Source of the DNA: Datura wrightii
Lineage: Eukaryota; Streptophyta; Magnoliopsida; Solanales; Solanaceae
Direction: 5' to 3'
DNA length: 64,000 bases
Assembly: GCA_035772735.1 (NCBI GenBank)
Contig: JASDFA010000003.1
Location: forward strand, 60,198,501 to 60,262,500
In this document: positions 1 through 10,209 of the stretch, piece after piece
Layout: each line of letters begins with the position of its first letter
Position numbering within the stretch: the first letter of the stretch is position 1
Program-made: the position numbers and the translations under genes
The notes under the pieces: model-generated
What the model was told of the DNA's origin: nothing
The model's database searches: none
Seen by the model: only the letters and a program-made list of their open reading frames with translations

Positions 1-851
1 TCAAGCGCCCTCCGCTCCAACTGCGGAATGTAATCCAAGGCTTCTTCCTCAACGTCGAGGCCTCGGAGGAAGGTGGTGATAAGTCCGCCAAACCCGTATT
101 TGTGGCCCTGGTGTAGTCTGGCTCTCTTCATGGCGGATATTATGACCGCCCCCACATTAATCTCAAGCCCTTTCATAAGGGCATACACCAGGCAGACACG
201 GTCCCGGGTCACGTCTGTCATATGCACTCCCGGGATCAGACACGAACATACAATTTTTAGCCAGATTCTGGCCTCCCTGTTCATGTGCGAATAAGGCAGA
301 GTCTGGTGGTAACCCCTCTCTTTGTGTCTAATCCATCAGGCTGTGGATCGAGCCCCACACAACGTACGTCTGATGTCGGCGTACGGTGGGGTGATGTTTA
401 ACTGGCGGAGGATGTGGGCGTCTGTGTCCCGCGCTCCCACGATGGCATTAAACTGCTGGGGTTCCAGAGTGACAATCTGCCCTCTGATTTTAATAGTATG
501 GCTCCTGATGGCCGGGTTCCAGCTGGCGTAGAATTCCCGGACCAAGTGAAGGTTGCACTTCTTGGGCTCCTGAAAGATAAAGCTGAGCCCAGCTGCCTCA
601 ATCCTCTGTACGATGCGAGGGAACTCCTGTGCAAGTGGTTCCCTTGCAATATATTCTTCCGGGAAGTACTTGTTCTCCTTATGCTTTGCGTACCACTTCT
701 TTCCTTCCTCGGTAACCCATCGTGTTCCGTATCGTCGGTGTTGACCGCGTGGAACAGCAGGTGCAGCTGGGACAGCAGTACCCAGTCTCATTATCTTTCT
801 GCCGGTGCCTGAGGTTGAAGCACCCTTGCCTTTATCTTGTCGGCTGGCCAT
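1..851 (-). pseudogene. ORF3 of Ath-A (plant-transposon-protein family), 5' part, broken
   Basis: The reading starts at the ATG at 851-849 (MASRQDKGKGAS), chosen because it lies 5 bases after a conserved TTGACAG splice-acceptor-like site and matches the start in the other copies. A more upstream in-frame Met at 872 is possible. Homology to the intact Ath-B ORF3 runs to base 1, but a TGA at 336-338 replaces the CGA arginine codon of Ath-B after the residues CGARSTA, leaving about 171 codons. The product resembles the family annotated as putative plant transposon protein (hallmark EFYA.W followed by a ..GARDTDAH.. segment), found in Athila-type elements. Its function is unknown. The break is a single C-to-T change. 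Confidence 0.85.
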
Positions 852-1763
852 TGTACCTGTCAATTTACACAAACAAGCACAACGTTAAGCTAAAAAACTT
901 GTTAGCTTCGACTAAGGTCGGGTTAAACAAAATTTACCCCACACTTAGTCTTTAACAATATTTACAACATTTTAGCAAGGATAGCTCTATTTACACCTCA
1001 AACACAATCAACTATAACATATTGCTTAGTGCGTTCACAAAAATTCGACAGCATAACGGCTAGCGAACTACTCAGACTTCATACAGCTAACCCAATCCTA
1101 CTATCGACAACTATTCACCCATAGCACTTAGCAACAATAACAACAACAAAATAGAAACAACAATACAAACATTTTATATACAACTAATCTAATCAATTCA
1201 ACCAATTCACATATTACGCAATTTCCCACAACAATTCGAGAATTAGTCGTCTTTCAACAATTATTCAATATTTACCACGATTTATCTCAAATAATAAACA
1301 CACCCCGGCATCAATTTCGTCAAACTATCAAGTTACCCAAGTTAAAATTCAACAACCCCAAGCCCTAGAATGCAATTCGACAATCAAAATTGAACTATTC
1401 AATCAATAGATAAGTTCAAACATCAACTACAACAATCCGAACATAATCAATCACAAAATAATTCACGTCATGTGTAATTTCTACCTAGGGTGATATATCT
1501 CACCTCACATGCTCAAAATCAACAAAAATCGCCAAAAATTTGAGATAGATGATGAAAACATACCTTGGAATTGAAGAATCGACGAAAACTTGACGTTTTC
1601 CTTGCCTATTAACGTGGCACAGAGCTTGGGGGTAGGGGAATGGGTGTTTGGTCGCGGAGGGTAGAGGGAATGGGGAAAAATGGGCGAAAATCGGGGGTTT
1701 ATTTAAAGGAAACACGCGGGTCACCCGGAAACCCGGTGTGACCCGGCACTGGGATAAGGGCAA

Positions 1764-1805
1764 CGTGTCACGGAGGGTAACGCGGAGACCCTCCTCCGTG
1801 ACACG
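1764..1805. repeat. Perfect 13-bp inverted repeat CGTGTCACGGAGG / CCTCCGTGACACG
   Basis: Arms at 1764-1776 and 1793-1805 with a 16-base spacer. A second copy has arms at 1862-1874 and 1891-1903. Each contains ACGTGTC, which matches the ABRE/bZIP-type core ACGTG(G/T)C. The unit recurs in Ath-B, Ath-N and the LTR U3 regions. Confidence 0.9.
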
Positions 1806-2189
1806 GAGCCAACGCGTTGGCTTACTGGAATTTTTTAAAAAAATTCCAGATTTGCCTTCAACGTGTCACGGAGGGTAACGCGGAGCATTGCCTCCGTGAC
1901 ACGGCGCCAACGCGCCAGTGCTCTGTTTCACCATCAAATTTTATTTTTCATACCTCGCCTCGTTTCCTCGATTCCAAGTATTTTTCCTCCGGTTACCTGA
2001 AAATCACCTCAATAAACAAAAATTGGTTAAATGAATAGATTCCCTACTAAAAAATAAAAATTTACTAAATTACTAAATAAGAAAATTACTAAATAAAATG
2101 CATATCTAAGCCTAATCAAGAAAAAGAAAAGAAAATAAAATAAAAGAAAAACTTTACACTAAAGAAAGAAAAAGAAAAAAATTATTTTT

Positions 2190-2207
2190 CACGGGTTGCC
2201 TCCCGTG
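2190..2207 (-). other. Stem-loop CACGGGAGGCAACCCGTG after pol
   Basis: A perfect 6-bp stem with a 6-base loop lies about 40 bases past the integrase stop codon, followed on the coding strand by an A/T-rich run. It is present at the same place in Ath-B (11549-11566) and Ath-N (57358-57375), with the neighbouring CAGGCGCTG also conserved. From memory, a GGGAGGCAACCC motif is common in Athila elements of many plants. A structured RNA site (3' end formation, packaging or reinitiation) is possible; the role is unknown. Confidence 0.7.
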
Positions 2208-2247
2208 CAGCGCCTGGTTTAACGTCGCGGCTCGACAGCCTTTATGC

Positions 2248-5200
2248 TCAAGTGTCTACTAGGGAGATGGACGATTTGACCCGATCATGGTCATCTCCCC
2301 AGTAGTGCTTGCATCTCTGCCCATTTACCAAGAACGTAGCACTCCTATCTTCTTGCCACAGTTCTACCTCCCCATGAGGGGTCATTCTCACTACTTCAAA
2401 CGGTCCAGACCATTTAGACCTCAGCTTACCAGGAAACAATTTTAATCTTGAATTAAAAAGCAAAACTTTCTGTCCTGGTTCGAAAATGTGATGCACCACA
2501 TGCTTGTCGTGCCATCTTTTGGTTCTTTCCTTGTAGTACTTCGCACTCTCATAGGCATGCCAGCGGAATTCATCAAGTTCGCTGAGCTGCATCAATCTCT
2601 TTTTACCCGCCAGCTCTAAGTCCATATTTAGCTTTCTGACAGCCCAGAAAGCTCGATGCTCAAGTTCAACCGGGAGATGACATGCTTTGCCATAGACCAA
2701 TCGGTATGGTGACGTTCCAATCGGTGTCTTATAAGCGGTTCGGTAGGCCCACAACGCATCATCAAGTTTACCAGACCAATCATTCCATTGAGTGTTCACC
2801 GTTTTCTGAAGAATCTGTTTTACCTCCCTATTTGACACCTCTACTTGCCCACTAGTTTGTGGGTGGTATGCTGTGGCCACTTTATGGCGCACCCCATACT
2901 TAGCCAATAATTTCTTGAAGCTTGTATTGACAAAATGAGCTCCTCCGTCACTGATAATTGCTCGGGGTGTCCCAAACCTTGTGAGAGTGTGTTTCTTCAC
3001 AAACTTCGTTACTACCTTGTTATCATTCCTGGGGCAAGCTATTGCTTCCACCCATTTTGATACATAATCTACAGCTACCAAGATGTAACGATTTCCAAAT
3101 GACGGTGGGAATGGGCCCATGAAATCAATGCCCCATACATCAAAGGGCTCAACTTCCAGTATGTTCTGCAAAGGCATCTCTTGTCTTCTGGCAATTGTTC
3201 CTATCCGCTGACATCTATCACACATTTTGACATACTCCATAGAATCTCTGAACAGGGTCGGCCAAAAGAAACCTGACTGAAGAACCTTATGTGCTGTTCT
3301 CTCACCTCCGTGATGCCCTCCATACAACGAAGAATGACAGCCCCTTAGTACCTCTGCTATCTGACTCTCTGGGATGCATCTTCTCATCACCTGGTCTGGT
3401 CCCTGCTTGAACAAATATGGCTCGTCCCATACATAATATCGGTTGTCATGCCTCAATTTTCTTCTTTGCTGGTTTGTTGCCTCAGGGGGGTAAACTCTGC
3501 TCACTAGCAAGTTGACTATGTCAGCATACCAGGGAACTTCTACTTCTCCCACTGCCAATAGTTGCTCATCTGGGAAGTCCTCATTGATGTCATCACTTTC
3601 CATCACATGCGACCGACTCTCCAGTCGTGATAGGTGATCTGCTACCTGATTTTCACTCCCCTTTTTGTCTCTAATCTCAAGGTCGAACTCCTGTAGCAAT
3701 AAGATCCATCTGATCAATCTGGGCTTAGTGTCTTTCTTGTTAAATAGGTATCGCATAGCTGCATGATCAGTGTACACCACCACTTTCGAACCCACAAAAT
3801 AAGACCGGAACTTGTCAAATGCAAACACCAGAGCTAGCATTTCCTTTTCTGTGACTGTGTAGTTGCTCTGAGACATATTCGGCGTCTTGCTTGCATAATA
3901 AATAGAATGAAAAACTCTATTCTTCCTTTGTCCCAATACAGCTCCCACAGCCACATCACTGGCATCACACATCGGCTCAAATGGTTGTTCCCAGTCAGGA
4001 GAAGTAAGTATGGGTGCTTCTATCAATTTCTGCTTCAACTTTTCGAATGCTACAACACACTCCTCGTTTAATTCAAACTTGACCTCCTTTTCTAGCAGCC
4101 TGCATAGCGGTCTAGAAATGTTGGAAAATTTTTTAATGAATCGTCTATAGAATCCTGCATGTCCCAGAAAACTGCGTACACCTTTCACGGATACTGGTGG
4201 TGGCAATTTCTCAATAACCTCAATTTTAGCACGATCGACTTCCAACCCCTTTTTAGACACTTTGTGGCCCAGGACAGTCCCCTCCTTCACTAAGAAGTGG
4301 CATTTCTCCCAGTTTAGCACGAGGTTGGATTCTTCACATCGAGCCAGCACCCTGTCAAGATTCTGCAAGCAAGTAGCAAACGAATTACCAAAAACAGAAA
4401 AATCATCCATAAATACCTCAACAAAATATTCAACCATGTCATGGAAAATAGCCATCATGCATCTCTGGAATGTGGCGGGTGCGTTGCATAACCCAAACGG
4501 CATCCTCCTGAAAGCATATGTCCCATAAGGACAGGTGAAAGTCGTCTTCTCTTGATCCTCAGGAGCTATGGCTATTTGATTATAGCCGGAGTACCCATCA
4601 AGAAAGCAATATTATTCCTGCCCTGCCAACCTGTCAATTATTTGGTCAATAAAAGGAATGGGGTAATGGTCTTTCCTCGTGGCTTCATTTAGTTTTCGGT
4701 AGTCCATACAAATTCGCCAGCTTGTGACGGTTCGCGTGGGGATTAACTCATTTTTCTCATTGGTGATTACCGTCATCCCCCCTTTCTTAGGAACACATTG
4801 AACGGGACTGACCCACTCGCTGTCTGAAATTGGGTAGACTACACCTGCATCAAGCCACTTGATTATTTCCTTCCTTACCACATCTTTCATTGCTGGATTA
4901 AGTCTCCTCTGTGGCTGAACAGTTGGCTTGGCTCCTGTCTCCATAAATATCCTGTGCGTGCAGAAAGCTGGATTTATACCCTGAATGTCAGACATTTGCC
5001 AACCCATTGCTTTCTTTCTTTTCCTTAAGACCCCCAAAGCTGCCTGTTCCTGTTCCTCTTTCAAGTCTGCAGAGATAATAACTGGTAACGTCTCTCCCTC
5101 CCCCAAAAAGATATATTTTAAATGGGGAGGCAATTCTTTCAGCTCCAATTTCGGTGCCTCCTCAACAGACGGTTTCGGCAACGGCTCTAGTGATCTCATC

Positions 5201-5931
5201 AAGGACTGAAATTCCTGTCTTCTCAGATGTTTAGGTGCTCCATCAAACAATTGAACCATTCCACAAGCTTCTCCATCCCCAAAATGATCAGAATGCATAA
5301 GCGCTCTCTCCAATGGGTCTTGAGATTCAACAGCCTGCTTACCTTCTCCATGTTCAACCACGCTGATTTCCGAAAGCTCCTCATGTATAGCCGGCAGCTT
5401 CATGGATTTTAACACATCAAATACTTCTACCTTGTCATGTGCTTGCATTGTAAGTTTACCCGCAGCTACATCGATCAATGCCTTTCCGGTTGCCAAAAAG
5501 GGTCGTCCCAAAATAAATGGGACTTCCGCATCTGGTTCAAAATCCAGAACAATGAAATCTACCGGAAAAATGAGGGAGCCTACCTGCACTAGCACATCCT
5601 CGACAATGCCATCCGGCTTAGCTAAAGACCTGTCTGCTAGCTGCAAGATCACTGTTGTAGGTCTAGGGCTCCCTAGTCCTAACTTTCTGAATACCGAAGA
5701 TGGCATCAGATTTATACTTGCCCCCAAGTCGCATAACCCACGAGCTCGGATACTTTGCCCAATCGTCAGCTGGATAGTAAAACTTCCAGGATCCTTCAGT
5801 TTAGTGGGCAACCTGTTCTGAATACGGGATGTGCATTCCTCCGTTAAAGCCACCGTGGCATACTCAGTCAAGCGACTTTTGTTGGCCACGATGTCTTTGA
5901 TATACTTCGCATATTTTGGCACACCCTGCAA
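2248..5931 (-). pseudogene. pol: pol of Ath-A: aspartic protease, RT, RNase H, integrase; single stop
   Basis: One continuous minus-strand frame of about 1,227 codons is broken by a single TAA at 4612-4614. The first part (5931-4615) holds the protease, with active-site DLGASINLMPSS and flap-like FILGRPFLAT, then the RT fingers (WRICMDYRKLN) up to DQIIDRLAGQE. The second part (downstream of the stop) gives the RT palm with catalytic FMDD, thumb, RNase H (roughly residues 200-330 after MPFGLCN), the integrase HHCC zinc finger (..CDRCQRIG) and the DDE core ([14 protein letters not shown], then QVEVSNRE). All catalytic residues I can locate are present. In life it would be processed from Gag-Pol to copy and integrate the element. 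The protease C-terminal segment differs from that of Ath-B and Ath-N, which suggests a sister subfamily. Confidence 0.92.
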
Positions 5932-7298
5932 GACATCAACAAGAGGTAAGTTAACATGTACCTATTTAAGTACCTCCATGAATTTCTGGAAACACGCCTC
6001 CTCCTTGTGTTTCTTAAGTCGTTGAGGGAACGGGGGTGGAGGCCTTGCTGGTTCAGCTTCTTTGGTCTTCCCCGTATCTGAGGTTTGTTCTCCCTCAACA
6101 TCTGCTGCTCCTAACTTCTGAGGCGGTCTTTCTGGTTCCACCTCCTTTAATTGTAAACCACTCCTCGTGGTCACTGCATTCACCTGCTTAGGATTGGGAT
6201 CCGTGTCGCTAGGTAGTCCTCCCCTTGGTCTAGTATTTTGGGCACTAGCAAATTGCCCAAACTAATATTCAAGAGCCTTGGTTGCCAATTGATTGTTCTT
6301 TACTTCGGCTGCCAATTTGACATAGTCAGCCTGCAACTGTGCCTGGTTGGCAATCATGGTCTTGAACATTTCCTCAATAGTCGGTGATGGTGGTGGAGGA
6401 GGGGCATTGTGATTTCTGAACTGATTCTGATAGCCTTGTTGCCTTCCTTGGTTTCTGTGCATACCCTGCCCTGAACCTTGACCTTGTTGATTGTTGCTAC
6501 CCCACAAAAAATTTGGATGATTCCTCCAATATGAGTTGTAGCCACCGCCAAACTGCTATTGATTCTTCTGTGCATTGCTCACAAAGTTGACAGAATCAGG
6601 ATTTGCACCACAGCATTCAGCTGAATGCTCACTACTACCACACACTTCACACCACATCTGTTGGACTGCATTGACTGAGGTTGACGGCTGGTTCAAATTC
6701 ATATTGCTGAAGTGAGTGTTTAACTGATTTTTGCAAAGCAGCTATCTGTGCAGCGATAGCTGTGAATCCATCCACTTCAAGCACTCCTGCTGCTTTCCTT
6801 GCTCCACCTCTTGAAGAATCTGCATTCCATTCCGGATTGCCTTGTGAAATTCGGTTGAGCAAAGTGTACAGCTCCTTATAAGTCTTCTCCAGCGCTTGCC
6901 CTCCAGCTGCTGAGTCTAACAAAATTTTAGTGTGGGGTTCCAAACCCTCAATAAAAGTGTGGACCAACACCTCATTTGACTAATGATGATGAGGACAATC
7001 CCGCAACATGGACTTGAATCTTTCCCAGGCTTGATAAAGATTTTCTCCTTCCCTCTGTTTAAAACTTAGAATCTGACTTCTAAGTTTAGCTGTTTTACCT
7101 GAAGGGAAAAATCTGATCAAAAACTTCCTTGCAAGATCATCCCACGTTGATATAGAGTTGGGTGGTTCAGCTTTTAACCACCTCTTGGCTTCACCCAGTA
7201 AGGAAAATGGAAATAAGGTGAGCCGAACATAATCAGGTGACACTCCAGCGGGTATGTAAGTGTCAGTTATCTCCAAAAAGTTCTGGAGATGTTGTTTC
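5932..7298 (-). pseudogene. gag: gag of Ath-A, N-terminally truncated and decayed
   Basis: This is homologous to the open gag frame of Ath-B (12150-13660) but split by several stops and a frameshift. Visible pieces include the capsid-like segment SPDYVRLTLFPFSLLGEAKR (7250-7190), a glycine/glutamine/asparagine-rich linker (6430-6540), proline-rich runs (6040 and 6390) and a C-x2-C-x4-H-x3-C knuckle region near 6600-6655. The N-terminal part is gone: at about 7298 the sequence switches to Ath-B 3' UTR. A TAG at 5962-5964 separates gag from the protease frame; Ath-B has CAG there, while Ath-N has the same TAG. Confidence 0.85.
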
Positions 7299-8988
7299 GG
7301 CAAACTCATGCAAATCAACTAATCAATAAATCTGACACGAACATCAATCTTTCATCAAGCATGTACCCTAACAACTCGAGAGAAACTTCCCCTTTTTTGT
7401 TCGTGCAGCACACAAACATGCAAGTAGGGGCATATAAAAATTACTTTCACTCTCTCTCCCAAAAGAATTTACATGCATCATGTCATGACCCATAGGCTTG
7501 CCCTTAGTGTATTACTCCACTAATATAAAGAAATGCAATGTAGGATCAAATAGGACTTTTAATGGGTTGTAACTGGGCTATGGATCTAGTATATATATAT
7601 TGGATTAGCCAATAATAGTCGCTAGCATCCTTAAGCGCCTTTTCAACTCATTCCCATCGACTCATGGACATTGTTCCTCTCTTTTCTCTTTTTCTCCCAT
7701 TCATGCTGGTTTACTTTCATATAGCCCATTTCATCAGGCACACTTGACACAAAACAGAGGGTTTTCATGTACCCTCACTATCATTTAATTACAACTAGTG
7801 CCTCTTCAACATCATCTTTTCTTTCCTCACCTTGCTTTTCTTTTCTTTTCACTCTTTTCACTCTTTAACACTTTGGGAAACATTTTCTGTTCTTTGTAAG
7901 CGCTTAAGAGCTTCTTATAGACTTAAAGGCTAATGAAAAGAAGGAATAAAACTTAGTTCATATAAATCTGGACAAAAGAAAGAAATCGGCTAAAGGCTCA
8001 ACGGGCTGACTAGGGTATACAACATATAAAAAGGTAGAATTTGACAAGAAAAAAAATGGAAACTAAAGGTTAAAACAAAGAAATGCCTACATCCTTTCCG
8101 ACACTTCACCTCCTTCATTTCGTTTTGTATACACACCAGGCAAGTTCTAGACAATTCACAATGACATGGAATAGCAAAACCTCACTCACACTTCATGCAC
8201 ATGCTCGAATCAAGATTCATTCACAGACTCTTTAATTAGTCAATTACATGAATTCAAGATTAAGCCTCAATCATAATGAACCAAATTCTATAGCCTAGGT
8301 AACTCAACATATTTAAAAAATTGCATGCTTTCAAACGAATCATTTTCACATTTTGAACATCAATTACAACACGCAACGAAATTTTAGCAACCATAACCAA
8401 CTACAGTTTATTGATGCAATCCACCAAAGAAACTAAAAAAAAAACATCTACTCCTATCGACTACATTTCCCTTAAGACGGTCGTCATCCATCCATCATAG
8501 GGAACGGTCACTAACTATGACCTCGGTTCAATGGGACTATTCTCGGTAAAAGAACCGAAAACAAACTCCGAGAAACCCAAAAATAAAAATTCAAAATTTT
8601 TGCAACACATCGATCATTTCGATAGAAAATATTTACAAAATATTTTGATAAGTGCAAAATCTTTTCGCAAACAATTTGAAAAATATCGATCATATCGATA
8701 AAGCAAAAAAAAATATTTACAAAATTTACAAAATATTTACAAAGGCAACCATAACTTTCAAAAACACACATCATTAGCCACAAATGAATATATACACATA
8801 AATCACAAATCAGTTCACAACAACAGGGCAAGCACAAACATACATAAACGTCAAGGAAAAATTATACAGCAAATTTAGAGCCTATGTCCCAGCACCTAAC
8901 TACTCCCCACCCCACACTTAAATCGAACATTGTCCCCAGTGTTCACAACAATACAAAGCACAAAATTTTGGGTGGTGAAACTCCCTGC
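7299..8988 (-). other. ORF3 3' UTR of Ath-B
   Basis: No gene is visible. The stretch is highly similar, inverted, to 15087-16780 and less so to 59901-61520. Just after the ORF3 stop (on the minus strand) it carries an imperfect hairpin (8925-8944) followed by the purine-rich AAGTGTGGGGT box (8909-8919). The next 300 bases are A/T rich with repeated TGTAAATA-type motifs (minus strand, 8640-8760). It ends abruptly at about 7299, where it fuses to Ath-A gag. Confidence 0.75.
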
Positions 8989-10209
8989 TCAGTCGAAATA
9001 TTCGACTTCCTCATCCGGTGCTGCGGCCTCGTCGCCCATATCTGAATCAGCTCCATCGCCGTCATCGGACTCCACATCAGAGTCCTCACGACGTGTCTCC
9101 TCATCAGTAGGGATGTCGTCATCAGTCGGCTCCACAAAGGCTGGCCCCACCTTGCATAAAGCTCTGGCGTTCTCGCCAAAGGGGTAGTCCAGCTCCAGCT
9201 GCCATAATTCATCCTCGGTGGTTGGTCTCCCACCTATCCGTAGCTGCAGCATCTGCATGCCGAACATACGGGCCATATACTGGTCGTCACGAGCATGTCG
9301 CTCGCCCAGAGTCAGCACCGGTCTGTGTGTAGTGTCGGGGGCCTTGGTCTTTGTCACATCAAGGGCCCTCCGCTCCAACTGCGGAATGTAATCCAAGGCT
9401 TCTTCCTCAACGTCGAGGCCTCGGAGGAAGGTGGTGATGAGTCCGTCAAACCTGTATCTGTGGCCCTGGTGTAGTCTGGCTCTCTTCATGGCGGATATTA
9501 TGACCGCCCCCACATTAATCTCAAGCCCTTTCATAAGGGCATACACCAGGCAGACACGGTCCGGGGTCACGTCTGTCATATGCACTCTCGGGATCAGACA
9601 CGAACATACAATGTTTAGCCAGATTCTGGCCTCCCTGTTCATCTGCGAATAAGGCAGAGTCTGGTGGTAACCCCTCTCTTTGTGTCTACTCCATCGGGCT
9701 GTGGATCGAGCCCCACACAACGTACGTCTGATGTCGGCGTACGGTGGGGTGATGTTTAACTGGCGGCGGACGTGGGCGTCTGTGTCCCGCGCTCCCACGA
9801 TGGCATTAAACTGCTGGGGTTCCAGAGTGACAATCTGCCCTCTGATTTTAATAGTATGGCTCCTGATGGCCGGGTTCCAGTTGGCGTAGAATTCCCGGAC
9901 CAAGTGAAGGTTGCACTCCTTGGGCTCCTGAAAGATAAAGCTGAGCCCAGCTGCCTCAATCCTCTGTACGATGTGAGGGAACTCCTGTGCAAGTGGTTCC
10001 CTTGCAATATATTCTTCCGGGAAGTACTTGTTCTCCTTATGCTTTGCGTACCACTTCTTTCCTTCCTCGGTAACCCATCGTGTTCCGTATCGGCGGTGTT
10101 GACCGCGTGGAACAGCAGGTGCAGCTGGGACAGCAGTGCCCAGTCTCATTCTCTTTCTGCCAGTGCCTGAGGTTGAAGCACCCTTGCCTTTATCTTGTCG
10201 GCTGGCCAT
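8989..10209 (-). CDS. Intact ORF3 of Ath-B, putative plant transposon protein family
   Basis: The frame is 406 codons plus a TGA at 8991-8989, open throughout. The start MASRQDKGKG is chosen because it follows an acceptor-like TTGACAG (10215-10221) by a few bases; an in-frame Met seven codons upstream (10230) would lie inside the inferred intron. The N-terminal 50 residues are basic and low-complexity (Gly/Ser/Thr/Arg, Ala/Pro). The middle 60-320 is a globular region with EFYANW, EPQQFNAIVGARDTD and CLVYALMKG. The last 45 residues are strongly acidic, ending EEVEYFD. I see no signal peptide or convincing membrane segment, so it does not look like an envelope protein despite its position. The family is recognised only as Athila-associated; its function is unknown. 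It is the only long undamaged ORF in the window. Confidence 0.85.
   Translation of the reverse strand: MASRQDKGKGASTSGTGRKRMRLGTAVPAAPAVPRGQHRRYGTRWVTEEGKKWYAKHKENKYFPEEYIAREPLAQEFPHIVQRIEAAGLSFIFQEPKECNLHLVREFYANWNPAIRSHTIKIRGQIVTLEPQQFNAIVGARDTDAHVRRQLNITPPYADIRRTLCGARSTARWSRHKERGYHQTLPYSQMNREARIWLNIVCSCLIPRVHMTDVTPDRVCLVYALMKGLEINVGAVIISAMKRARLHQGHRYRFDGLITTFLRGLDVEEEALDYIPQLERRALDVTKTKAPDTTHRPVLTLGERHARDDQYMARMFGMQMLQLRIGGRPTTEDELWQLELDYPFGENARALCKVGPAFVEPTDDDIPTDEETRREDSDVESDDGDGADSDMGDEAAAPDEEVEYFD

Larger units (their letters stand above)
852..2247 (-). promoter_or_regulatory. Spacer between pol and ORF3 of Ath-A, promoter-like
   Basis: This 1.4-kb region has no long conserved ORF. 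From high to low coordinate it holds: a CACGGG/CCCGTG hairpin just after pol (2190-2207); A/T-rich sequence; two perfect 13-bp inverted repeats CGTGTCACGGAGG...CCTCCGTGACACG (1862-1903 and 1764-1805); a second G/C-rich inverted pair of the type GGGTCAC...GTGACCC (about 1717-1745); a TATA-like TTTAAATAAA on the minus strand (1698-1707); a donor-like GAG/GTGAGATA (intron side 1503 downward); and an acceptor-like TTGACAG (857-863) just before the ORF3 ATG. The same CACGGAG palindromes lie upstream of the TATA box in the LTRs. I infer an internal promoter plus spliced leader for ORF3; no direct evidence of transcription. Confidence 0.55.
1..7298 (-). mobile_element. Ath-A: Athila-lineage Ty3/gypsy retrotransposon, coding-complete type, cut by window start
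   Basis: Read on the minus strand the order is gag (decayed), protease, RT, RNase H, integrase, a 1.4-kb spacer and ORF3, which is the Athila order with an extra ORF in the env position. The 5' LTR, primer site and gag N-terminus are missing: at about 7298 the gag sequence joins directly to the 3' UTR of Ath-B. The ORF3 C-terminus, 3' UTR and 3' LTR would lie left of base 1. Positions 1-2304 repeat 9359-11664 almost base for base, and 5457-7288 repeat 11838-13660, so Ath-A and Ath-B are very close relatives. It is the only copy of this family here with RT and integrase, so it represents the likely helper type. Confidence 0.9.

Noticed and set aside
414..812. 132-codon plus-strand frame, also at 9772-10170
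   Set aside because: It is the antisense shadow of ORF3; it is conserved only because ORF3 is.
8989..10209. ORF3 as an envelope protein
   Set aside because: It sits in the env position, but I see no signal peptide, transmembrane helix or cysteine pattern, so the env label is not supported.
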